From the NCBI RefSeq assembly GCF_029168945.1, contig NC_083604.1:70076211-70140210 (forward strand): a DNA stretch of 64,000 nt, written 5' to 3'. Shown in pieces: positions 1-12,079 of this stretch. The number at the start of each line of letters is the position of its first letter. Position 1 is the stretch's first letter. A program made the position numbers and the translations under genes. The notes below the pieces were generated by a model. The model was not told where the DNA came from. It saw nothing but the letters and a program-made list of their open reading frames with translations, and searched no databases. This DNA comes from Cannabis sativa. Taxonomy: Eukaryota; Streptophyta; Magnoliopsida; Rosales; Cannabaceae.

Positions 1-557
1 TTCGATCTCACAGCCCCAGGAACCACCAAAACCACCTTAATACCAAACGGTCTCACCTCCACTCGTAACGCCTCCGTAAAAGCCTGAACCGTTGCTTTGC
101 TGGCGCAGTACGACCCGGCCCACGGGGTCGGGACCCGACCGACAACACTACCCACATTTACAATTGTTCCTCCGCCGGGTCGGGTCGCCATGTGCGGTAC
201 CACGTGCTGGATTAGTCGGAGTTGACCAAGAGCGTTGACTTCCCAAGCTTTGCGTATTGACTCGAGAGGAAGCTCCGCCAGTGGGCCGGTGCTTCCGATT
301 CCGGCGTTGTTGACGAGAATATCGATTCGGCCGTATTTGGAGACAATGGTTTCGACGGCGGAGGACACGCTCTCGTCGCACGTGACGTCCAAGGCGAGTG
401 TCTCGACGGTGTCGTTTGGGAGGTCTACGATGTCGATTATGCGTTGGGGGATGTCGGTAGCAAACACGTGGCAGTTTTGGTCCGCGAATGCTTTGCAGTA
501 TTCGTAGCCGATTCCTCCCTTAGCGCAACCAGTCACTAGAACTATTTTCTTGTCCAT
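1..557 (-). CDS. Short-chain dehydrogenase/reductase, C-terminal part cut by window edge
   Basis: The minus strand is open from the ATG at 557-555 to the left edge, giving 185 codons with no stop. The protein is a classical SDR: glycine-rich nucleotide motif TGCAKGGIG (residues 9-17), NNAG (83-86), a catalytic-type serine (137) and YCASK with Tyr150 and Lys154. The N-terminus and the spacing of these motifs resemble plant NADPH-dependent 1-acyldihydroxyacetone-phosphate reductases (AYR1-like), which act in ether-lipid or phosphatidate synthesis at membranes or lipid droplets. That substrate assignment is inference; the SDR fold is not. About 80-100 C-terminal residues usual for the family lie outside the window. 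Its GC content is much higher than its surroundings, as expected of a real plant exon in AT-rich intergenic DNA. Confidence 0.9.
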   Translation of the reverse strand, partial: MDKKIVLVTGCAKGGIGYEYCKAFADQNCHVFATDIPQRIIDIVDLPNDTVETLALDVTCDESVSSAVETIVSKYGRIDILVNNAGIGSTGPLAELPLESIRKAWEVNALGQLRLIQHVVPHMATRPGGGTIVNVGSVVGRVPTPWAGSYCASKATVQAFTEALRVEVRPFGIKVVLVVPGAVRS

Positions 558-670
558 TTTTTCTTTTTTTTGAACTAGAGATATCGATTGTTTTGATTTA
601 ATTGAATAATAATCCTAATTATGCATTTGTATTATTATTATTATTACATGTTGTAACCATTGTTTCACAA

Positions 671-686
671 TATATATGTATATATG
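671..686 (-). promoter_or_regulatory. Candidate TATA region of the SDR gene
   Basis: A TATATA-rich run lies about 115 bp upstream of the SDR start codon. The whole upstream region is AT-rich, so this is only the best-placed candidate. Confidence 0.3.
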
Positions 687-1639
687 TTAGAATAATTAAT
701 TAATGTTAATTCCTCATGAAGGGAATCCTCGCCGGCATGATTGGAGTTTATTTGCTCTGGCTTTTAGTTAATACGTTACTATCGATGTTCTAACTTAATT
801 AATTAAGCATTATTTATCATGAAGATTATTGTGTCATTTTCTCATGGTGTGTTATGCATGCATGTACTATATGTACAAACACAAATTTGACCAAAGTAAT
901 CATTAAGAAAGTACCATTATCAACATACCTCCTGAGAATAGGTTATATGCGTGGTACAAACCAAAAAGGATATGTAAGTTTGGGTTAATGCTAAGAGAAT
1001 AATCATATCAAATATTAAATTCTTTATTCTAAGAGTTTAACCTTAATTAGTATTTTTAAATTAATTAATAAATTTAAATACTATTAATATTTTAATTTAT
1101 TATAAAAAAAATATTATGAAATAAATTTAGTATGTGAGATCGTTTTTTAACTGAATTATTTTTATGTTATTAACAATAACATATCTATAAGCATTATATA
1201 TAAATTTTATACTGTGTACATAAATAACAATGACATAGCCAATAAAAATCAATAACATAGTAATAGAATATATAGAAATATTTTTAATTAATAAAAAAGT
1301 ACAATAAAATTTAATATTTACTAATTAATAAATATATATTTTTTAATAAATAATTATTTTATTTTTAAGTATAATTAACATTAAATAGATATAATAAAAA
1401 TATTTTTATTTTTATTTTTTAAAATAATATTAAAGATTCATGTACTCAACCAAACACTGTAATTTAATTAACAAGAATATAATTACATATTATTTTACGC
1501 AGCCAAACACAGTTTACACATGTCCCTACAATCATATTCTCTTTCATAATATTTCTTACAATCAAATTATTTTAAACACTTCATTCCAAACGCCATCATA
1601 TAAATAATAATAAAAAAAAGATAGGTAAGTTTTCCTCTC
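687..1639. other. AT-rich intergenic DNA, no gene seen
   Basis: This is about 950 bp of very AT-rich sequence with many TAATTAAT and AAATAATA runs and no credible reading frame in either direction. Confidence 0.7.
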
Positions 1640-3180
1640 AGCTACCATCAGAGGAAGGAGAAATGCTATCGAGAGTATATTGAATAGGGAGGATACCTGG
1701 ATTTCAAAACGAGACCTAATTGGGAAAGAGTTCACGATTTCTTAACCTATATCTTCTCTGGAAATGATGTTGGTAGGGTGATGAATTGTGGGGACCTCAT
1801 TCATGATAGGCTTTCTGATTTGGAAAAGGAGGATCTGGTTAGAATTCCTTCCTTTGATGAAATTCGTAAGATGCTCTTTGTCATGGGCAGTAGTAAGGCC
1901 CTTGCGCCTGATGGGATGTCAGTTCTTTTCTTTAAACACTATTGGGAGTTAATGGGTGAAGACTTTTGTGATGCTATGCCAAGTTCTTTTAAGTCTGGTT
2001 TTATGCATAAGGGTACCGATGCAACGAATGTAGTGCTCATCCCCAAGATCCCAAACCCAAAGAGAACCCATCATTTTAGGCATATTTCCCTTTGTAATGT
2101 GTCGTATAAGGTCATCTCCAAAATTATAGCTAACAAAGTCAAGCCTATCTTACCAAGACTCATTTGTCCTACTCAAGCGACTTTTGTTCTGGGCAGAAAC
2201 ATCCAAGATAATAATGTAATTATTTAGGAGATCATTCACTCTTTTAACAGAAAGAAAGGTAAAGATGGCTTCTTTGCTATTAAAATTGACCTGGTGAAAG
2301 CTTATAACAAGCTGAGTTGGAAATTTGTTGACCATGTGATGTCATGCTTTAGAGCCCCAGAAAAATTTTGCGATTGGGTTTCATAGTGTATCTCTACCTC
2401 CACTTTAAACATATGCCTATTGGTGGTTAGGTTAGAAGAATTGTGCCCTCTTGCGATTTACGCCAGGGTGACCCGCTATTCCCTTATTTGTTTATATGGG
2501 CTACAGAAATCCTGTCAAGATTGCTAGAAGATGCTCTTGGTAAAGGGAGTATCAAAGGCATTAAGCTCAATAGGGGGTCCGATTCTTTCACACATTTTTT
2601 TCGCGGATGATCTTATTCTGGTTGGGAGGGTCGCGATGGTTGAGGCTAAAGGCTTTTGGCCGCAATGCCTTGAGAATTTTTGTGATTGGCCCAGTCGACA
2701 AATCAATAAACTTAAGACTTCAATCTTCTTTAGAAAAAATACTTCCAATGGGTTAAAGAAAGGCATCACGGAAGCTTTGGGAATCAAATCCCCTGAATGT
2801 AACATTAAATACTGGGGCTTCTCCTGTTCAGGTCGAGACAAAAGGATGCAAATTTTAATTTCATACTAGATAGCCTCTCTTCAAAGCTTCAAGGGTGGAA
2901 AGCAAAAACTCTTTCGAAGGCTTGACATGCCACCCTCATTAAATATGTGGGCCTTGCTATGCCATCATATGCCATGTAAACAACTAAACTGTCAAATCAT
3001 CTTACTTCTAAGATTGATGGCATGGTCCGTGACTTCTAGTGGGGGTTCAAAAAAGGAAATCATGAGGTCCACTTAAAGGCTTAGGATAAAGTGTGCCTTC
3101 CCAAATCTAGGGGCCTTGATTCTAGAAATCTAGAGAAATGAATCAGGCTTTTTTGGCCAAGTGGGGATGGCCTTCCTCTT
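1640..3180 (+). pseudogene. L1-type LINE reverse transcriptase, broken remnant
   Basis: A dead LINE on the plus strand. The longest open stretch (1778-2227) has the N-terminal RT pattern of plant L1 elements: a KALAPDGMS-like block, PHWE-like aromatic residues, an ISLCNVSYKVISK block and a QATFVLGR block. It stops at a TAG (2228) where a glutamine codon is expected. The frame continues with an AIKIDLVKAY block near 2280, the RQGDP motif near 2461 and the catalytic FADDL motif near 2600 in another frame. A zf-RVT-proximal WWGFKKG block lies near 3040. Several frameshifts and stops separate these pieces. No endonuclease domain or poly(A) tail adjoins it, so both ends appear truncated. It cannot encode a working polymerase. 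Confidence 0.85.
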
Positions 3181-3189
3181 TAAGTTTTG

Positions 3190-4450
3190 GAAGTTTAGTT
3201 TTTGAGTCAACCATGCAATTTCTTGAATTAGGTTATGTCCAAGCTATGTTTTGTTTTGGGGTTATTTTTGAGCTGTATTTGAGTTATTTAAGACTAGTTT
3301 GAGGTCAATTTGTTGGTTGTGTGTGGAGCTGAGTGGTGGATTTTGAGATTCTGAGTTTTAGACGATTCCATTGCTTGGAATTTGTTTATTGGACCTCGTC
3401 TAGGTAATATGGAGAATTTTACCAAGTTTGGGATTAATTTGAGCTCGAAATGAGACTTGGTGTTTTTCTGCGGTAGAAATGACAGATCGTTTCTAAGGAG
3501 ACGATCTACCTTTTTTCAAGCAGTTTTTCCAGTCTCGCTTTTTCGTGTTTGCTCAATATTTACAGTATTTTCATGCTATTTATTGATAGAAAAATTTTCT
3601 TGTTTTGAGTTAAGGTCTCCAAAAAGGTTTTAGCAAGTTGTTTACCCGTTTTGCATGATTGTGACGTACGACCTCCGTTCAGCGCGTGAGTTTTCATTCA
3701 GATTGATTGACACACTTGAATCTAGAAACAATGTAAGATTAGTATAAAATGTGTATGCGTATATGTGTATGTGTGTTATATGCATGATGTATTATGTGAT
3801 TTGTATGCTACCAACACTATCACGGTTGCGGTACGAAGTGCATTGGTACAGTATATGATATTAAAGGACATGACACAATGTTACCAATACTAGTACAAGA
3901 AGAGTACAGAGTGCATGTGGTACAACATTTTGTGGTACTTGAGGTGTCGTTCAGCCCTACCAACACTAGTATGGGATGAGTACTTAATGCCTGTGATACA
4001 TGATTTGTACTTCTGTTAAGAACATTCTTGATTCATCTGAAGCCTTGTAAATAGGTGTATGCGGGCCTAGATACAAATCAATATTATGTTATATATTTTG
4101 TGTTTTTCTTACTGAGTTTGTCGACTCACATATATTATATACATGTGTAGGTAAAGGAAAGACGAAAGTTGTGCACCAGTGACGACTTGGACCTTCATTT
4201 TATAGTCTCGGAGCGACACTTTTGTAAAATATATTTTGAATAATATTGTAACTTTTAAGACGGGATCCCGACTTTTATGTATGGTTATATATTTATACAA
4301 GTTTAAAGTTAAATTAAAAGTTTAACTTTGGTAAGATTTTTTTTTTAAAAAAATAACACTTTGATTAGCAAAGGTGTGCACAACAATTAGAAAATCATTG
4401 TAACGGTCCTAATCAAGTAGAACACGGTAAGTCCTCGCTTTCCTGATTTC
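3190..4450 (+). repeat. Solo-LTR-like dispersed repeat, diverged copy
   Basis: The block around 4105-4160 (CTTACTGAGT, then GTCGACTCAC, then TGTGTAGGTAAAGG) and the GGGATCCCG block near 4263 recur in the same order on the minus strand of the 57358-59652 insertion. Both copies also have short ATG-GTAC tandem units just before the shared block (here 3830-4010) and a GATTAGCAA block near the end. The two are therefore diverged members of one family, in opposite orientation. The edges of this copy are not sharp. Confidence 0.6.
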
Positions 4451-4765
4451 ACTTTCTCCATCTTGTTCTCTCGGATCCAATCTCATTGTATTGTGTATTG
4501 TGATTAGGGTTTGTTTAGGAATTTTTTATTATGATTATAGGGTGTGTGTTATGGATTTGTGTATTGTTATTCTTTTTTTATTAAGTTTTTTACTGATTCT
4601 TTTGTATATGGGGTTTCTCGGGGTGGGGTCTTGCTGGGGTTGGGGTTTTTCGAGGGGGTGTGTCGTTGGAGGGTTTTTTGGGGCGGGTTCTCGCCAAGAG
4701 TTGGGTTTCTCATGGTGAGATCTTTGAATTATTTATTAGTTATTTTTCAAAAAAAAAAAAAAAAT
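4451..4765 (+). repeat. T/G-rich segment ending in poly(A), possible retroposed fragment
   Basis: The sequence is T- and G-rich (repeated GGGGTTT-like runs at 4610-4700) and ends in a run of about 15 A at 4749-4763. That end resembles a retroposed 3' terminus, but no coding motif supports a specific element. Confidence 0.3.
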
Positions 4766-4907
4766 TCATAGAACTCATTATTTACAATTTTGATAAAAAG
4801 TAGTATATAAATTATTGTGTAATTAATTAATAAATAATTATAAAATAAATTAAATTTTATAATATTTAAAATATTTTTTATTTAATTTTATTTTAAAAAA
4901 TTACTAG

Positions 4908-4942
<35 letters not shown>

Positions 4943-5240
4943 TATTATTCCTTGTGAGTCACATTGAATGAATATTTTTTCATTGATGAATATGAAAAAT
5001 ATTTCTTTTTATCTTTCTAGATATCATGTCCAACATAAAATTGAGAGCAAAACTTATCATGTCAAAATTTAATGGACATAAAGAGGTTTTTTTTAGTATT
5101 GTAAATAATATTTTTGGTTAAATAATTAGTTATTTTGGCCGAAAGAGGGTTTCATCTCATAAATTTATTAGTGATTCAAATCAATCTGTAATATATATAT
5201 ATTATATTATGGCACACAAATTATTTAAAAATAATAATTA
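4766..5240. other. AT-rich intergenic DNA with a trinucleotide run
   Basis: No gene is seen. A perfect (ATA/TAA)n microsatellite of about 30 bp sits near 4910-4942. Confidence 0.6.
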
Positions 5241-5564
5241 GGTGATGTTTGGTTGGAAGGAATGAAAACATAAGAATAAAAATGAAAATGGAAATAGGAA
5301 TAGGAATAAGAATGGAATGGAATGGAATAAAATTTAAAATGCATAAAAAATTGATAAAAAAATCATTAAATTTTTTCTCATGTTACATTAGAATGGTCTT
5401 TCCTTCTATTTCAAAATGGAATAGTCATTCCACTAAAATGGTAGAAAGAGCATTCTATTAGAATGACATTCCAACACTTTAAAATGCAACCAAACAAACG
5501 AATGGAATAAAAATTATTTTCTTTCCATTCCATTCAATTTCATTATCTCCAACCAAACATCACC
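5241..5564. mobile_element. Tourist-like (PIF/Harbinger) MITE, 324 bp
   Basis: The ends are a perfect 17-bp terminal inverted repeat (GGTGATGTTTGGTTGGA). The element is flanked on both sides by the trinucleotide TTA (5238-5240 and 5565-5567), the usual PIF/Harbinger target duplication. The interior is built from GGAATGGAAT-type repeats and has no coding capacity. A related, truncated copy lies at 56328-56499. Confidence 0.9.
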
Positions 5565-5601
5565 TTAGTTTCCTGTAAAGGTATTATCTTAATATTAAAA
5601 A

Positions 5602-5793
5602 AAGAGCATTGCTATTAAACACCAGTGGTGTCCAGCACTTTTCATAAGTGGCGTCTCATGATTGTTTAGCTATATTACTTAAAATTTATTTTCTTAAGTT
5701 ATATAGGACCCGATACTTAATTACACCAATAACAGTATGACACCGAGTAGGGTATTAGGCACCAGTGGTGCTTTTTAGTAATTCTCTTAAAAA
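5602..5793. mobile_element. Small MITE-like inverted-repeat element
   Basis: The left end (AGAGCATTGCTATTAAACAC) and the reverse complement of the right end (AGAGAATTACTAAAAAGCAC) match over about 30 bp. Each is followed by an ACCAGTGGTG/ACCACTGGTG block. Both flanks read TTAAAAAA or similar, so a target duplication is possible but low in complexity. No coding capacity. Confidence 0.55.
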
Positions 5794-8347
5794 ATTATGA
5801 ATGTAAGAAAGAATTAAATGCTTTAAAAAAAAAAAGAAAAAGAAAATGTTAAATGTTAGTTGTTTCTGATATTTTATTTTATTTATTTTTCTTATCAGTT
5901 TAGAGTAAAAAGAAAAATGTTGTGGTTACATATTTTTAATGTGTCATTTTCCATTTTTCTTTATTATTTTTTTTCCATACCAAAAATAGGGTAGAGAAGA
6001 GACCGACACACCAGTTATCTAACAAAAAATCATTTGGATATGATGAAATAATCTTACATGAAATGATAAGGTTGATCTCAAATTTGAGCTCTTACTAATA
6101 ATCTAATAATGATTAAAACTGTAATAGAATACAAATGTGTTTAATAAATGAACATTATAATACTGTTCCCTTGTCTAGACACAAAATTTATAGGTTGGGC
6201 TTTCAAGTAATTGAAAGAGCCTATATGGGAGGGAGGGACTCTGTATTGTCAACCTATCAACAGTACAAACTCTTATGCAAAACGTTTGAACCAAAGGCAA
6301 GCTATTGCAAATTAATTGAATCCAAACAATTAAAGAAATTAAATACTTTGTTCGTTTGTTTGTATTTTTGCTAGGAATTAAAAACCTTTTTTGTTTCATG
6401 GTTTTTTTTTTAATTTTTCTCCTGAAAAAATATAATGTGAGGAGCAGGCCCGACAACAGTGGTCCTCACTCATTAGGAAATGACTACTTAGTGTGGGTTG
6501 AGAAGAGTAGAGAGAAGTAAAGGAGGGAGGGGTTTTTGTGGTATTTTTCATATATAGAAGCAAAGCAACACAAGTCCAAAATCCAAAGAAAATCTAAATA
6601 AGATTGCAGAAATTCCCAAGAGACGAAAAAGTAGATTGTAGATAGCAACCCAACTGAGAGCGACCAGATCAACAGAGCTGCGTTTTGGTGGATACAATAC
6701 AGATAAACACTGTCATGCATTAGATTAATAAATATTATGAGCCATTACGGAATTAAAAAGAAAAGTCTTTCTGTGGCTATCTTTTCCTTTTTAAGACCTA
6801 CACCTACACTGTTTTTCTGTACCATCATGCCTCTCTCTCACTCTATATATATGTATTAAATATGGTCTTAATTTCTTCCTATATTATCCTAATGCTATCT
6901 TTTATTATCTCTTTCTTTAATTGACTTTTTAGCCTCTTCTCCGGTTTGCTTGTTTTTCCCTCTCTTTTCTCTGTTACTAGTTACTACACACAAATTATGT
7001 CATGTCACATTCATGCACAAGATTCTCTCTCTACACTACTACAGCTACTTTAAATATACTGCAAAACATAGTAGCTGTATTCTTATAAATTTTTGTTTTC
7101 TTTTGGGGGGTGGATTTAATTTCTTGATTTTTCATAACAAAATTTCTTTCACATTGATTGATAGTGACTTTATCTTCTGCTGGATTTGGTCTGGAAAGAG
7201 AGAGAGAATGAGAGATTATAGCTAAGGCTAGGCTGTAGAGACTAGTAGCTTTAGTCTTAAAAACTCTATTTGGTTTTCTACTTGTAGCCCTGCTGCTTAT
7301 GAGACTTGACCCTACCGCATCTTTCTTATCACAAATAGAGAAAACTTCACCTAAGAATTTTTACTAGGAAAAAATATCAACAATGGAAACAAAAGTATCA
7401 TTTTTCACTCATAGTTAAGCTCTTTATAAACTTTAAAGCCATCAAATTTAAAAATAAGTTTTCCAATAAATACCACCACATTCCTAGGACCCCCTATATC
7501 TTTTGAAAAAGAGTGCAGAATAGAGAAAGTTTGAGTTTAGATCATTTGGATTTATATGAGAATAGGGTTTTTGGTTGGTTGGTTGGTTGGTATACTCTTT
7601 CTTTTATGGAAGAATCCAAACAAGTCTTCGCCTTGGGTTTGGGCATAACATAATAGAGGTGCCTTTCATGTCCATTACAAGGTCCTGGAATAATGGGTTT
7701 TTTCTTTTTCACTTTCAATGTCCTCACACAACAACACAAAGGAATGAACAAGACTAAGACTGGGATATACTGAAAGGGTGTTGTTTTGTTTATTTTAAGA
7801 TTCCCCCAAACACATGTATTAAGTCATGTTCTTTAAAGTTTTGTTTTGTTTTGTATTAAAAATTTTTGAAAAAATTATTTAGATTGTTAAATTTAAGAAT
7901 TTTATTTTTATCTAATTTTGTTCAATATTTTACTAACGAATGCCTAATTAGACGATTGTCTATATGTATCAAATCATACAACTCAAATTTTGACATGTAC
8001 TAAATCGTGTCTCTTGAACTAACGTCCACATCGGGGGCTTGTTAGTAAAATTGAACGAAAGTTGTTAAATTCAAAGATCTCAATAGTCCAAAAAAAATTT
8101 TTAACAGCCTAAAACGTTTAGAGAACACAATTTAATACATAAAATTTAGAATAGAGGAAAATCCTAATTAGCCTATATTACTTTTGACTGGTTCAAAAAC
8201 ATTACATTTAAAATATACATCTTACTTATTATATAAATATCTATTTAAGAGATTTTATTGTGCTTTAACATATTATTGTGCGCTTTAACAGAATTTTTTT
8301 GGACTCGTTAGACTTAGCATATACTGTTAACTCCTCAATCGTAAATA
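5794..8347. other. Gene-poor intergenic DNA, about 2.5 kb
   Basis: No reading frame has recognisable domain content. Polypyrimidine and TATATA runs occur near 6830-6860, and a GGTT microsatellite lies at 7572-7590. A short hairpin (CTACAGCTACT with AGTAGCTGTA) lies near 7039-7080. None of the conserved plant microRNA sequences I know was found by eye. Confidence 0.5.
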
Positions 8348-8646
8348 CAGGAGCGGACCCACATATAACCGAGGCGGGATAGTCGCCCTCCTGAAAAAAG
8401 AAACGGAAAAAAAATATATATACAATTTAATTAGTTACAACATGTATTTATAATAAAAGATGATATTTATAAATATAATATTAACTTTGGTGTAATTATT
8501 AAGCTATTTAACATATAGCTTAGAGGACAAGGATTCTAATCCCATTAAATGTATTTTTTTTTCTTTTTAAATTTACTTTTTTGTCCCCCCCTCACTTACT
8601 AAAAAAAAAATTACACCCCCTCACTTTGAATCCTAAGTCCACTGCT
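8348..8646. mobile_element. hAT-like MITE, plus-oriented copy
   Basis: The ends are CAGGAGCGGACCCA on the left and a GTCCACTG-type right end, with TAAATA on both flanks. Its interior (GTCGCCCTCCTGAAAAAA, then TTAATTAGTTACAACATG, then GATGATATTTATA) matches the reverse complement of 30010-30285 along its whole length, so these are two copies of one small family. Non-coding. Confidence 0.75.
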
Positions 8647-8887
8647 TAAATATGAAGAGCCTACTAGACATTTTTAAACTAAAACGATATATCCATTTAA
8701 AATAAAACTGAATGATATATACATACTATATAAAACTAATAGCAGCTTTTCTAACCATTGTATTGCTATAAAAAGTATACAATTGTCTCTTCATTATAAC
8801 ATCTGCAAAGTAATTCAACAAATTTTGAATAGCAAGCCTAAAGATTTTCGATCTGGCGAGTACATAGTACTAATATATACATGTATA

Positions 8888-8897
8888 TATATAAGTA
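8888..8897. repeat. Left target-site duplication of the giant MULE
   Basis: TATATAAGTA directly abuts the left terminal inverted repeat and is repeated exactly at 29678-29687 beside the right one. Ten bp is within the 9-11 bp range of Mutator-like elements. Confidence 0.85.
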
Positions 8898-9075
8898 GGC
8901 GTCGATTTTGTGCCCATATGTACAAAACACGGATTGGAATCCGTGTACGGCAGGTAGGTCCCACGTTAGAATAGTTATAATTTTTAATTATTTAATTAAG
9001 TTGGCAACCGGTTATTCTAGGTTTGGTAACCGGTTGTACATTTGTATTTTTAATTAAAAAATAAAAAGGTACAAT
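8898..9075. repeat. Left terminal inverted repeat of the giant MULE
   Basis: It is homologous, in inverted orientation, to about 29500-29677. Two AACCGGTT palindromes (9006 and 9028) lie in it; the right end keeps one. Confidence 0.75.
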
Positions 9076-9232
9076 TTAATTACTGTTCACGTCAGTTAAA
9101 GTAAAAAAAAGTACAACAGCTTTACTGTTCGTGGCAGTTAATTGTACAAATATACTGTAGGCAGTGGGTCCATGTTGTCGGAGTGAGGTTATTTTGGTAT
9201 TTTACATCATGTATGTAATTTTGGAATTGTAG

Positions 9233-9366
9233 TTGAGTACAAAATATCACGTACCGAGTACATTAATTGTTTATGCATGCTGTTTAGTAAAATTAGTGTA
9301 CAAAATATCACGTACCGAGTACAAAATATCATGTACAGAGTACATTCATTTTTGTTTCGTAGTACA
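9233..9366. repeat. Short subterminal repeat rich in GTAC
   Basis: The unit GTACAAAATATCACGTACC occurs three times in a little over 100 bp, with small variations, and each is bounded by GAGTAC or GTGTAC. Subterminal repeats of this kind are typical binding sites of transposon-encoded proteins; that role is inference here. Confidence 0.65.
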
Positions 9367-9669
9367 TTGTTAAGAATAATTTGTTATAAATTATGAAATT
9401 ATGTGTTGGTATATATTGAGTTTTACGTTGGTGTATTATTTTTATTTTTATTATTGTGTATAAAAAAAAATTCATTACTATGGAAATTTTGACCTTATAA
9501 GATTGAATTTTCTTGGGTAAAATAATTTATTTGTTCATTAATTATAAATTTGAGATTTGTTGAGATAAATACCTTAAACACGGCAAACATAACATGAAGT
9601 ATATAAATGTAGAGTTTTTGAAGCAATAACTAGAGTCATAAACCTTAAAACATCAACGGTTAAAAATAG

Positions 9670-11991
9670 CTAGTTATATATATGAATGACCATAGTATGA
9701 TTCTTGTGTGGAGGAAGGCGGTTCAGGGAAATACGCGTTGGAGTGTTCATTGAATGAGTCAGTTGTTGGTTGATTGTGTGCTGACTGTTGCCCCTGAGAT
9801 CCGATTCTCGTTGACGGTTTGGGCACCGCCGATAATCATGGCCTGATGAGCGACAAATGCGACAATGTCTTGAGTTTCTTGGGATCTGCTCCCCGTTCGG
9901 TCCTTCCCTTGGATTTCCCGTACCCTTTGTTCTCACAACTTCAGGGTCTTTAATAATGTTGGGGTTGTTACGATATCTTCCAGGTTGTGGCGTCTGTCCT
10001 TCTGGATTGGAACTCATCTCAAATTCTTCCTTGAACATTAGAGTTAGCCGTTCAATCTCTTCCTTTGCACGCGTGTACGAATCCTCTGTTTTTGCTGCAT
10101 AGAAAGTCAAGTTATAAGTTAATGAGCTGAGAGATCCAAACCTAGCCATCTCATAAATGTGTTGTTGTTCTTGTGCCGGGGGGTTAAAATGTAGGTGGAG
10201 ATTTGTCTTCGCGGATTTGCTCCATCGCTTCATGAGAAGAGTATTAGGTATTCTTCTGATGTTTAATCTTTTCATTGTAGCCCATAAATGTCTACAAGGG
10301 TACCCCTGACTTTCATATAGCATGCAGCTACAGTGTAGTGCTCGTTGGCCTTCACAGTAATGAACTCGGTATCGGACTTCCGGATGCTAAAACTTTCCAA
10401 TGGTGTATATCTGCCACTCTCCTTCTTGCTCCTGACTTATGACAAAATAATTATTCTCTAAATCAAGTTGCTCAGCAACCTTGTGGTACATAGTTCTTGT
10501 GTAGAATTCAACACATTGGTTGTAGTACGTGGTCAAGCATGTAGGATTAGGTGGGTGAGGTCGAGTGCATCTGCTTTTGAAGTCATTTGCAGTCTCGTTG
10601 TGTCTGAGCTTTGAGACTGTCATATCTATGGTTGTTACAAATTCACGCAAGCAATAATTCTTCTCTAAAAATTTTTTTAGGGCTGAGTTGATCGATTCGC
10701 AACGTTGTGTGGTTCTCATTCCTGCAACGAATGAACCCCTTAAATAAGTTTCTGCTCACTGTTTTCTTGTGTCGAATGTTGTTTGGTACCATTCATTATC
10801 TGTTAGTTGTTGGGTTTCGACGACGTCTAACCATCTTGCTTCAAAATCCTCCTCCTCGTAGTAGTTGTACATTAGATCTTTAAATCTTTTCAAGAAGATC
10901 GGATCTTTAACCTTTTTGGAAGCATTTGTATTGAGATGCCAAGCACATAGACGGTGTGTAACATCAGGCATGTGTTCCATGATGGCCTGTTTCATGGCCA
11001 CATCTTGGTCGCAGACTACAACATTTGGCTTCTTATCTCCATGGCATTCGAGAAATTTTTGAAGTAGCCAACGATAGGATGGAAGCTTCTCGTGGAGGAG
11101 GAGAGCGAACCCGAAGATGCATGTGTTGAAATGGTGGTTTACGCCAATGAGAACAGTGAGAGGCTTATTGTACTCATTTGTCATGTAGGTGGTATCAAAC
11201 CCTAGTACATCCCCAAAAGCCACATAGTCGACACGTGAGTTTCCATCTGCCCAAAATAAGTTAGCCAATCGATTCTCCTCGTCCACCTGATATACAACGA
11301 AGAAATTTGGATCCCTCTCTGCGAGACAATCAAGAAATCCCAACGCTCCTTCCGAGTCCGTCTCTATCTTTTCTTCTCGCTTGGCACCAGCAACCCTGTT
11401 GTAGACATCTCGAAGTTGACATGGCATTCTCTCGTAACCTCCACTTTGCAAAGCAACATGAGACATTATGTTGGCAGTTTTAATTCCAACTGAGTTCATC
11501 GACCTAACTTGGGCAAGCAAGCCATCGGACACTACTCGGTATGATCTCAAAAATTGTACCTCACTTGATGAAGCGAGGTCGTGATTGTGTATTGTGCTGA
11601 ACTCTTTGCATTTCCAAGTGTTAGACGGTTGTGTGAGTAAAATATGTAATGCTGCCTGACATCCGGTTCTAGTGACATCATGAGGTCTCTTTTTTCTTTG
11701 TCTTTCCGTTATTGTGATTCTTTTGTAACCCTCGGAACAACAAACCCACCTGCGCATTACGATGACTCCGTGAGAACGTCGTACATCATCTTTTCTTGTG
11801 CGGAAACCCATCCGTTTCGCATACATTTCGTAGAATGCTTCCCATTTTCCCAGTTTGTCGAGACTCTTGCCTAGGACGTCACATATTTGAATCTCATTCA
11901 CTGGTTTTGTGATGTTTAGCTCTGCTGTTATGCTTTCCCATTCGTAGGTTTGTTCCTCATTCATGTTCTCTGCTTGAGACTCGGCCTCCAT
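9670..11991 (-). pseudogene. FAR1/mudrA-like MULE transposase with two nonsense codons
   Basis: One frame runs from the ATG at 11991 to a stop at 9670 (773 codons), interrupted only by TGA at 10758-10756 (codon 412, where the family has Trp) and TAG at 10389-10387 (codon 535). Domains in order: a FAR1-type WRKY-GCM1 zinc-finger DNA-binding region (about 50-139, ending HNHDL); the MULE DDE core with Asp266 in FDTTY and Asp328/Asp330 in VVCDQD; RLCAWHL (347-353); a TTQRCESINS block after codon 425; a SWIM zinc finger (Cys554, Cys556, Cys566, His568); and a C-terminal CX2CX4HX4C zinc knuckle (710-723). The protein would cut and join the element ends in the nucleus. Both stops are single C-to-T or G-to-A changes and there is no frameshift, so inactivation looks recent. 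Stop readthrough cannot be excluded but is unlikely. Confidence 0.9.
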
Positions 11992-11998
11992 ATTGTAT

Positions 11999-12079
11999 CT
12001 GTTTGAATTAACAAATTAAATGATAAAGTTAATAGGTAAGGAATGGTTTTCGAGAAAGATAAAAAGAAAAGGACTTACT
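11999..12079 (-). other. Probable 5' UTR intron of the transposase gene
   Basis: On the minus strand a GTAAGT donor (12079) and a CAAACAG acceptor (11999) bracket 81 AT-rich bp. They lie just before the sequence leading into the transposase ATG. Confidence 0.5.

Noticed and set aside
235..507. Plus-strand open frame of 90 codons at the left edge
   Set aside because: It is antisense to the SDR exon, which has all family motifs; long antisense frames are expected in GC-richer coding DNA.
4491..4771. Two overlapping plus-strand frames rich in Gly, Phe and Leu
   Set aside because: Composition follows the T/G-rich DNA, there are no domain motifs, and the frames end in a poly(A) run.
6480..7340. 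Possible microRNA or lncRNA gene
   Set aside because: A TATATA run and a short 11-bp hairpin are present, but no known plant microRNA sequence and no extended foldback were found.
6135..7757. Several short open frames on both strands
   Set aside because: No conserved motif, splice context or promoter consistent with a gene; length and composition fit chance in AT-rich DNA.
9857..10102. Plus-strand frame of 81 codons within the transposase
   Set aside because: Antisense shadow of the SWIM-to-knuckle region.
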